Shown here: piece by piece, positions 1-4,969 of the stretch
Position numbering within the stretch: the stretch's first letter is position 1
How the letters are laid out: each line of letters starts with the position of its first letter
Assembly (NCBI GenBank): GCA_018665505.1
Contig: JABJCS010000340.1
Span: 1-6,027 of the forward strand
DNA from: Alphaproteobacteria bacterium
GTDB taxonomy: Bacteria; Pseudomonadota; Alphaproteobacteria; UBA8366
Reading direction: 5' to 3'
DNA length: 6,027 bases
Made by a program: the position numbers and the translations under genes
Notes under the pieces: model-generated
Seen by the model: only the letters and a program-made list of their open reading frames with translations
The model's database searches: none
What the model was told of the DNA's origin: nothing

Positions 1-1356
1 CATTTCATATTGCGTATGGCGTCCCGCAAATTCTGAACCGACGGCGTCCCACACCAATTTCATCAGCTTGATCCGATCTTCCGCCGAGCGACCATCCGCC
101 GAGACTTGGACGCTTTCGGCAATCGCCGCCAGTTCGGGGTTCCGCATATCCTCGATCGAAGAGGGCAACATGATCAGCGCGCCGCCGGAAAGCTCCCGCA
201 GCGTGTTGATCATCAGAGGGTAGTATTCCTGAGTGAGGGTCTGCGCCGCGTAGACGGCATGCCGGTCAGGGACGAAGTATTTTCCCCATTGGCTGCCTTT
301 GGCCTCCATACCCCACATCATATTTTCGACCGCGGCCGCTTGCGCTGCCATCTTGCCGAGTGATTCCGCGACTGCCGGCAGCTTGACCGTGCCGATGGTT
401 TCGCACACTGCGCGGGCCAAACCCGCGAGGAATTTCAGCTTCACGGTCAGCCTTATTTGCGCCTGATAGTTCTGATAGATATGGCCCGGCGTGTCATGGA
501 ACTGGCGGCGACACATCTCCGGGTCACGGTGCACGAAGACTCGCTCCCACGGCACTTTCACGTCGTCGAAATACATCAACGCGTCATTCTCGTCGTAGCG
601 CGATGACAGCGGGTTATCGTAATAAGCGCCCGCATGCTGTTCATAGGATTTCCGCGACAGCACCTTCAATCCCTTGGTTGCCATGGGAATAGCAAAACAG
701 CTGGCGTAGTCGACCTCGTCCGGGCGCAGCGGTTGCAGATGCGCCACGAACACTTCGTTCGCCATGATCGAGCTGGTGCCAAGCATCTTCGCACCCCGCA
801 CGGTGATCCCTTCGCTATCCTCATCAACGACCTTCAACATTGGATCGTTATTGCCGAGCTCGCTCGCGGATTTGGAGCGATCGACCTGCGGATTGATGAT
901 GACGTACGTGAGGAACAAATCATTGTCGCGGGCGTGAACATAATAGTCCCAATAGGCCTTGGCGCGATCGCTGTCATAGGCCTCGAACAGGTCGCGCCCC
1001 ATCAGCTGGCCTGTGACGGCGGATGCCAGATGATCCGGCGAACGGCCCATAAAACCGCCATGCTGTTCCGCCCACAACACCAATGCTTCGCGGCGTTGCA
1101 CCAAGTCCTCATAGGATTCGGGCATCTGCCAGGCCCGGTTCACGCGCCGCCCATTGGTCGGCGATTCGAAGGTCATCGCTTCTGCGTTCGCGGGATCAGC
1201 CTGATAATCGTAAAGACCGGCGGCGGTCTGAATGGAATTGCGAAAGGCTGGATGTTCCGTCGCGTCGCCGACCAATTCTCCTTCGATATAGACGGTGCGA
1301 TTGTCCTTCAGGCTCGCGATATGCTCGGCGGCGTTCTTGATCGGCAGGGCGGACAT
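1..1356 (-). CDS. HpaB-family FADH2-dependent aromatic (4-hydroxyphenylacetate 3-monooxygenase-like) hydroxylase, 3' end missing
   Basis: The reading frame is open from an ATG at 1356 down to base 1, giving 452 residues with no stop, so the C-terminus lies outside the window; HpaB proteins are usually about 480-520 residues, so perhaps 30-70 are missing. Family hallmarks seen by translation are an N-terminal SLKDNRTVYIEGE (15-27), GRSPDH (104-109), DNDLFLTY...NPQVDRS (144-161), a VRGAKMLGTSS block in the middle, and FDDVKVPWERVF with P269-W270. Characterised relatives are the oxygenase half of two-component systems that hydroxylate phenols ortho to the OH using FADH2 from a separate reductase (HpaC type); no reductase is in the window. 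A GAGG at 1363-1366 (minus strand), 6 nt before the ATG, supports the start. The true substrate is uncertain: the usual Tyr of RSPDY is His109 here and the usual His of a TH pair appears to be Tyr151. It lies 69 bp downstream of ilvA in the same direction. Confidence 0.9.
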   Translation of the reverse strand, partial: MSALPIKNAAEHIASLKDNRTVYIEGELVGDATEHPAFRNSIQTAAGLYDYQADPANAEAMTFESPTNGRRVNRAWQMPESYEDLVQRREALVLWAEQHGGFMGRSPDHLASAVTGQLMGRDLFEAYDSDRAKAYWDYYVHARDNDLFLTYVIINPQVDRSKSASELGNNDPMLKVVDEDSEGITVRGAKMLGTSSIMANEVFVAHLQPLRPDEVDYASCFAIPMATKGLKVLSRKSYEQHAGAYYDNPLSSRYDENDALMYFDDVKVPWERVFVHRDPEMCRRQFHDTPGHIYQNYQAQIRLTVKLKFLAGLARAVCETIGTVKLPAVAESLGKMAAQAAAVENMMWGMEAKGSQWGKYFVPDRHAVYAAQTLTQEYYPLMINTLRELSGGALIMLPSSIEDMRNPELAAIAESVQVSADGRSAEDRIKLMKLVWDAVGSEFAGRHTQYEM

Positions 1357-1393
1357 CGGGAACCTCGTCTTTGAAAACCTCAAACCCCATTGT

Positions 1394-1415
1394 GATTCCC
1401 GCGAGGGTGGGAATC
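1394..1415. repeat. REP/dRS3-like palindromic element in the ilvA-hydroxylase gap
   Basis: GATTCCC (1394-1400) and GGGAATC (1409-1415) form a perfect 7-bp inverted repeat around an 8-nt centre; the inner part fits the pattern ATTCCC-N8-GGGAAT exactly. A G-T and a C-G pair can extend the stem to 9 bp with a GAGG loop. This pattern is known from Neisseria dRS3 repeats and from abundant ATTCCCGC...GCGGGAAT repeats in many Pseudomonadota, whose spurious translation reads VIPAKAGIQ-like; here it reads VIPARVGIQ. It looks like a slightly decayed single copy. There is no T-tract on either side, so it is not a convincing intrinsic terminator, but the hairpin could affect mRNA stability between the two minus-strand genes. 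Confidence 0.7.
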
Positions 1416-1425
1416 CAGCCCGATG

Positions 1426-2940
1426 CTAGTTCAGGAACGTCCGGTAGGCCGGATTTTCCGTCTCACGGAAGCTCGGATAGCCCAAGGTCTCGAGAAAAGA
1501 CTGGAATTCGCTCTCGTCCGACTCCGGTACCTGCACGCCGCAGAGCACACGGCCAAAAGCAGAGCCGTGATTACGGTAGTGGAACAGGCTGATGTTCCAA
1601 CGTTCGCCCATATGGGTGAGGAAATTCATTAAGGCGCCCGGTCGTTCCGGAAACTCGAACCGGTAGACCTGTTCGTCGCCGTTATTGCCCGGTTGCCCGC
1701 CGACCATGTGGCGGATATGCAACTTCGCCATGTCGTTCTCGGTGAGGTCGCGGACCGTATAACCGTTCTTACGCAGCGTCTTCAGGATGAGCGCGCGTTC
1801 CGAATCACCCTCCGACAATCCGACACCGACGAATATCTGAGCCTCCGCCTGATCCGAATACCGGTAATTAAACTCGGTCACGCTGCGTTTCCCGAGAATT
1901 TGGCAAAACTTTCGGAAACTACCCTTCACTTCCGGAATCGTAACCGCAAACAGCGCTTCCCGCGACTCGCCGATCTCCGCGCGTTCGGAGATATGCCGCA
2001 AACGGTCGAAATTCACATTGGCGCCGCTGTTGACCGCAATCAATGTCTTGTCCGCCAGCTTCTTCCGCGCGGCATAGATCTTCATACCAGCAACGGCGAG
2101 CGCGCCCGACGGCTCCGCGATAGCCCGCGTGTCATCAAACAGATCCTTCACCGCCGCGCACATCTGATCGACGTCGACGAGCACTACCTCATCGATGAGT
2201 TTGCGCGCCAATCGGAACGTCTCCTTGCCGACCTGCGCCACTGCTACGCCATCGGCGAAAATACCAACCTGGTCGAGGACGACCCGCCGTCCCTTCTTTA
2301 GCGAATGGTACATGGAAGCGGAATCGACCGCCTCGACGCCGATGATTTTGATCTCGGGCCGGATGGTTTTAACATAGGCCGCCACCCCCGCCGCCAACCC
2401 GCCGCCACCGATGGGCAGGAAGATCGCGTGGATATCGCCCATGTGCTGGCGCAAGATTTCCATCCCGACCGTGCCCTGCCCCGCGATCACATCCGGATCG
2501 TCGAAGGGATGCATCAAGGTCAGGCCCTTCTTCTCGATGATCTCCAACACTCGGGCGTATGCAGAGGCGAAATCGTCACCGTGCAAAATTACCTTCGCAC
2601 CCCATTTCCGGACCGCGCTGACCTTAATCTCAGGTGTGGTCTGCGGCATGACAATGGTCGCCGAGACCTTCATGCGCGCCGCAGCCAGCGCCACCCCTTG
2701 CGCGTGGTTGCCGGCCGATGCCGCGATCACGCCTTTCTTGCGGGCGGCTTCCGGCAGGTTCACCAGTTTGTTGTAGGCGCCGCGAAGCTTGAAGGAGAAA
2801 ACCGGCTGCAAATCCTCGCGCTTGATGAGCACACGGTTGCCAATGCGCACGGACAAACCGGGCGCCGCATCGAGTGGTGATTCGATCGCAACGTCATAGA
2901 CGGGCGCGTTAAGAATTTTGTTCAAGTATTTTTGCGGCAC
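1426..2940 (-). CDS. ilvA: Threonine ammonia-lyase (threonine dehydratase), biosynthetic type
   Basis: A 504-residue cytosolic PLP enzyme that converts L-threonine to 2-oxobutanoate and ammonia, the committed step of isoleucine synthesis. The fold-type II PLP domain covers about 1-320: the Schiff-base lysine is K51 in SFKLRGAYN, the substrate/phosphate loops are SAGNHAQG (75-82) and the glycine loop GGGGL (178-182), with EPSGA (276-280) and SGANVNF (305-311) further on. Two ACT-like regulatory domains follow, starting near 329 (LFAVTIPEVKGSF) and 422 (EQVYRFEFPERPGAL). Length and two-ACT layout match E. coli IlvA (514 residues) and argue for the isoleucine-inhibited biosynthetic form rather than the short catabolic TdcB. 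The start is GTG at 2940: an in-frame TAG lies 9 nt upstream and no other early start fits the conserved N-terminus. It is transcribed divergently from the dioxygenase operon. Confidence 0.95.
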   Translation of the reverse strand: MPQKYLNKILNAPVYDVAIESPLDAAPGLSVRIGNRVLIKREDLQPVFSFKLRGAYNKLVNLPEAARKKGVIAASAGNHAQGVALAAARMKVSATIVMPQTTPEIKVSAVRKWGAKVILHGDDFASAYARVLEIIEKKGLTLMHPFDDPDVIAGQGTVGMEILRQHMGDIHAIFLPIGGGGLAAGVAAYVKTIRPEIKIIGVEAVDSASMYHSLKKGRRVVLDQVGIFADGVAVAQVGKETFRLARKLIDEVVLVDVDQMCAAVKDLFDDTRAIAEPSGALAVAGMKIYAARKKLADKTLIAVNSGANVNFDRLRHISERAEIGESREALFAVTIPEVKGSFRKFCQILGKRSVTEFNYRYSDQAEAQIFVGVGLSEGDSERALILKTLRKNGYTVRDLTENDMAKLHIRHMVGGQPGNNGDEQVYRFEFPERPGALMNFLTHMGERWNISLFHYRNHGSAFGRVLCGVQVPESDESEFQSFLETLGYPSFRETENPAYRTFLN

Positions 2941-2950
2941 CGAACCCTAG

Positions 2951-2955
2951 CCTCC
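2951..2955 (-). promoter_or_regulatory. Ribosome binding site for ilvA
   Basis: GGAGG on the minus strand sits 10 nt before the GTG start at 2940, slightly further than optimal. Together with the in-frame TAG between it and the GTG, it makes the GTG the only reasonable start. Confidence 0.6.
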
Positions 2956-3050
2956 GGATTTCCGTTGCGTCGGGTGACTTAACCCAACAAGGACGCCAAG
3001 ACAATGCGACCCCTGGACACGGTTATGGTTTCGATGGATCCGAATCGCTC

Positions 3051-3074
3051 TATACTCTTCCCTAGAAGAGTATA
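3051..3074. promoter_or_regulatory. Perfect 10-bp inverted repeat, probable transcription-factor operator
   Basis: TATACTCTTC (3051-3060) is followed by the 4-nt spacer CCTA and its exact reverse complement GAAGAGTATA (3065-3074). The site is centred about 74 bp upstream of the dioxygenase ATG and 122 bp upstream of the ilvA GTG, a typical place for an operator in a divergent promoter. A dimeric regulator of the TetR, GntR or MarR type would suit a dyad of this size, but the family cannot be named from the site. There is no T-run next to it on either strand, so it is not an intrinsic terminator. Confidence 0.6.
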
Positions 3075-3076
3075 AT
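3071..3076 (+). promoter_or_regulatory. Candidate -10 box (TATAAT) for the dioxygenase operon
   Basis: The hexamer is a perfect sigma-70 -10 consensus and would place a transcript start near 3083, with a leader of about 54 nt. Bases 16-18 nt upstream (around 3047-3054) do not resemble TTGACA, so the promoter would be weak or activator-dependent. The hexamer overlaps the right arm of the inverted repeat, so a protein bound there should interfere with or contact polymerase. A second TATACT at 3051-3056 is an alternative -10. Confidence 0.4.
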
Positions 3077-3123
3077 CCATCGCCATTTCCGTCAGCTTGG
3101 GAATGGCTTCGGGTTAGCATCTA

Positions 3124-3129
3124 AAGGAG
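3124..3129 (+). promoter_or_regulatory. Ribosome binding site for the dioxygenase gene
   Basis: AAGGAG lies 7 nt before the ATG at 3137. This is a near-ideal site and fixes the start of the dioxygenase gene, indicating strong initiation for the first gene of the operon. Confidence 0.8.
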
Positions 3130-3136
3130 TGAAGTC

Positions 3137-4219
3137 ATGTCAGCGTTACCAAAGCTCGACGATATTTCGATGCCGGACAGCACCATCGAAGGGCCATCCG
3201 CCTGGTACGGACCTGACATGGACGCCAATACCGAGTGGCTGCGCCCGTTTTCCGACACCGAACTCGCGGAACTTGATGACGCCATGCGGGCTGCCAAGGC
3301 GCGCGGCGACGGTGTGATCGATATCACGCGGGGCAATTTCAATTTGCCGACACTGGGCCCGGTCTTGAATGTTACCCGCGAAGAATTGCTCGAAGGACGC
3401 GGCTTCGTTTTGCTGCGCGGTATTCCTGTCGAGCGCTATTCCATCGAAGAATCGGCGATGATCTATTACGGGATCGGCGCGCATCTGGGCTATGGCGTGC
3501 CACAGAACGGTAAAGGCCACGTGCTTGGGCATGTAAAAGACCTCGGCTACGACCACGAAGACACCAATGTGCGCATCTATCAGACTGCGGTGCGGCAAAC
3601 TTTCCATACGGATGGTTGCGATTTCGTATCACTGTTGTGTTTGAAGCCGGCGAAATGCGGTGGGCTGTCCAGCATTGTCTCCTCCGTGACGATGTTTAAC
3701 GAAATGTACAAACGGCGCCCGGATCTGGCGGCAGTGTTGTTCCGCCCTCTCGCCGTAGATCGCCGAGGCGAAGTGCCGGAAGGCTATAAGGGCTATTTCG
3801 ACATGCCGCCATTCAATTGGTTCGCGGGCAAGCTTTCGACCTATTACGTGCGCCGCTACATCCAGTCAGCGGAACGCTTCGACGATGTCCCGAACCTGTC
3901 AGAGGAGACACTGGAAGCGCTCGACTTGTTCGACGAGCTGGCGAATGATCCGGCATTGCGCCTCGACATGGAGTTCAAACCCGGCGATATTCAGGTATTG
4001 CACAACCATCAAAGCCTGCACGACCGCACCGCCTACGAGGATTGGGCGGAGCCGGAACGCAAACGCCACTTGTTGCGACTTTGGCTGAGCCCCAAAGGTG
4101 CCCGTCCGCTTCCGGAGCACTTCATCCCGCGCTACAGTTCGATCACGCCGGGCGACCCAGGCCGAGGCGGCATTCGCAAACCGGGCCAAGTCTTGAACGC
4201 GCCCTTGGATGCGGTTTGA
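3137..4219 (+). CDS. TauD/TfdA-family Fe(II)/2-oxoglutarate-dependent dioxygenase
   Basis: A 360-residue soluble enzyme expected to couple oxidation of a small organic substrate to decarboxylation of 2-oxoglutarate. The metal triad is visible as H157-T-D159 in the block FHTDGCDFVSLLCL and H295 in LHDRTAYED; R310 in RKRHLLRLWLSP lies 15 residues after H295, the TauD spacing for the 2-oxoglutarate-binding arginine (R314 is the alternative). GFVLLRGIPVE (89-99) is the typical N-terminal core strand. It is longer than TauD (about 280 residues), with roughly 70 extra N-terminal residues and a longer insert between the HxD and distal His. Members of this family act on taurine, phenoxyacetates, carnitine precursors, sulfate esters and many unknowns; no residue here lets me choose. 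It is the first gene of an apparent three-gene operon, with a strong ribosome binding site, and its TGA overlaps the next ATG. Confidence 0.9.
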   Translation: MSALPKLDDISMPDSTIEGPSAWYGPDMDANTEWLRPFSDTELAELDDAMRAAKARGDGVIDITRGNFNLPTLGPVLNVTREELLEGRGFVLLRGIPVERYSIEESAMIYYGIGAHLGYGVPQNGKGHVLGHVKDLGYDHEDTNVRIYQTAVRQTFHTDGCDFVSLLCLKPAKCGGLSSIVSSVTMFNEMYKRRPDLAAVLFRPLAVDRRGEVPEGYKGYFDMPPFNWFAGKLSTYYVRRYIQSAERFDDVPNLSEETLEALDLFDELANDPALRLDMEFKPGDIQVLHNHQSLHDRTAYEDWAEPERKRHLLRLWLSPKGARPLPEHFIPRYSSITPGDPGRGGIRKPGQVLNAPLDAV

Positions 4220-4959
4220 TGCGGATCGACGGCCGCGCGGCTATCGTCACCGGGGCCGCGTCGGGGATCGGCAAAGCGTCAGCGCAGCTCTTCGCTTCGG
4301 AAGGCGCAAATGTGTTAGCGGTCGACCGCCCGGGGACGCCGCTCTCGGAAGTACATGCGGAACATTCCCGTATCTCCATTTTGGAGCAGGACGTCACAGA
4401 TGATGACGCACCCGGCATTATCGTCGACACGGCGATTGAGCGATACGGGCGCCTCGATATTCTGTTCAACAACGCCGGCATCTCGCGCCGCGCAATTGTC
4501 GGTGAGCAAACGGAAGAAGATTGGAACCTGACACTGTCGGTCAATCTGACCGCGCAATTTCGCCTCGCGACGGCGGCGGTCCCCCATTTGAAGGAATCGC
4601 CCGCCGGACGGATCGTCAACACGGCCTCTGTCATGGCGCGTATGACCGATTACGGTCTCGCCGCCTATAGTGCATCGAAGGCTGGTGTCGCCGGGATGAC
4701 CCGCGCCTTGGCGCTCGACCTCGGGAAGTTCGGTATCACCGCGAATTATATCGAACCCGGGGCCATTCAAACCGGCATGACCCAGGCTGCATTCCAGGAC
4801 GATGACATCGCGGCGGTCTGGGCCAAGAAAGCGGCGCTCCGTCGCCTGGGTGAGCCCATCGACATCGCCCGAGCAGCGCTGTTCCTGGCGTCAGACGATG
4901 CCGGCTTCGTCTCCGGCCACGGCCTCACGGTCGATGGCGGATTGACCCTCAGAACATAG
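4219..4959 (+). CDS. Short-chain dehydrogenase/reductase (classical SDR)
   Basis: A 246-residue NAD(P)-dependent oxidoreductase of usual classical-SDR length. The Rossmann glycine motif is TGAASGIG (11-18), followed by D36 at the end of beta-2, which predicts NAD(H) over NADP(H); NNAG is at 84-87. The catalytic tetrad is N109, S137, Y150 and K154 (YSASK), and the chain ends with the common VDGGL near the C-terminus. The substrate is probably an alcohol or ketone made from the product of the upstream dioxygenase, but this is inference from position. The start is ATG at 4219, overlapping the previous TGA by one base (TGATG). No clear Shine-Dalgarno precedes it, so translation is probably coupled to the dioxygenase. 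A longer in-frame start at 4042 would overlap the dioxygenase by 178 bp and add non-SDR sequence, so I rejected it. Confidence 0.93.
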   Translation: MRIDGRAAIVTGAASGIGKASAQLFASEGANVLAVDRPGTPLSEVHAEHSRISILEQDVTDDDAPGIIVDTAIERYGRLDILFNNAGISRRAIVGEQTEEDWNLTLSVNLTAQFRLATAAVPHLKESPAGRIVNTASVMARMTDYGLAAYSASKAGVAGMTRALALDLGKFGITANYIEPGAIQTGMTQAAFQDDDIAAVWAKKAALRRLGEPIDIARAALFLASDDAGFVSGHGLTVDGGLTLRT

Positions 4960-4962
4960 GAG
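4958..4962 (+). promoter_or_regulatory. Ribosome binding site for the gamma-glutamyltransferase-like gene
   Basis: AGGAG overlaps the last two bases of the SDR stop codon TAG and lies 7 nt before the ATG at 4970. It supports this short start and translational linkage of the two genes. Confidence 0.75.
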
Positions 4963-4969
4963 ACTCGAC

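Larger units (their letters stand above)
3032..3082. repeat. Outer 8-bp inverted repeat enclosing the operator-like palindrome
   Basis: CGATGGAT (3032-3039) and its exact reverse complement ATCCATCG (3075-3082) flank the inner dyad. The right outer arm abuts the inner right arm directly, while 11 nt (3040-3050) separate the left arms, so the two dyads are not co-centred. If transcribed, the stretch could fold as an 18-bp stem with an 11-nt bulge and a 4-nt loop. Chance occurrence of an 8-bp repeat at this range is not negligible. Confidence 0.4.
2941..3136. promoter_or_regulatory. Divergent intergenic control region (ilvA / dioxygenase operon)
   Basis: These 196 bp between two divergent start codons hold no credible ORF. 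Both transcripts must start here or, for a longer ilvA leader, just beyond. The half nearer the dioxygenase gene holds two nested inverted repeats and a TATAAT hexamer (described separately). The half nearer ilvA shows nothing strong besides the ribosome binding site; no leader peptide rich in Ile, Leu or Val codons and no terminator hairpin with a T-run was seen, so classical ilv attenuation is not supported by reading alone. Confidence 0.6.

Noticed and set aside
634..1374. 246-codon open frame on the plus strand
   Set aside because: It lies antisense to the hydroxylase, which has clear family motifs along the same stretch; the predicted protein shows no recognisable domain, and the open frame is explained by codon bias of the real gene.
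1394..1415. Intrinsic terminator after ilvA
   Set aside because: The hairpin lacks a following T-run in the ilvA reading direction; the repeat interpretation explains it better.
1371..1592. Small plus-strand open frame containing VIPARVGIQ
   Set aside because: This peptide is the typical false translation of the ATTCCC/GGGAAT repeat; the rest is antisense to the end of ilvA.
1693..2880. Plus-strand open frames of 202 and 191 codons
   Set aside because: Both lie antisense to ilvA, whose conserved motifs cover the whole region; no domain or ribosome binding site supports them.
3032..3082. Intrinsic terminator at the nested palindromes
   Set aside because: Stem-forming potential is good but no T-run follows on either strand, and the site lies upstream of both genes rather than after one.
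2941..3136. ilv-type attenuator leader or riboswitch
   Set aside because: No short ORF rich in branched-chain codons, no antiterminator/terminator pair and no recognised riboswitch core could be seen.
4042..4218. N-terminal extension of the SDR from an upstream ATG
   Set aside because: It would overlap the dioxygenase by 178 bp and add sequence with no SDR character; the ATG at 4219 gives a textbook SDR N-terminus and a TGATG junction.
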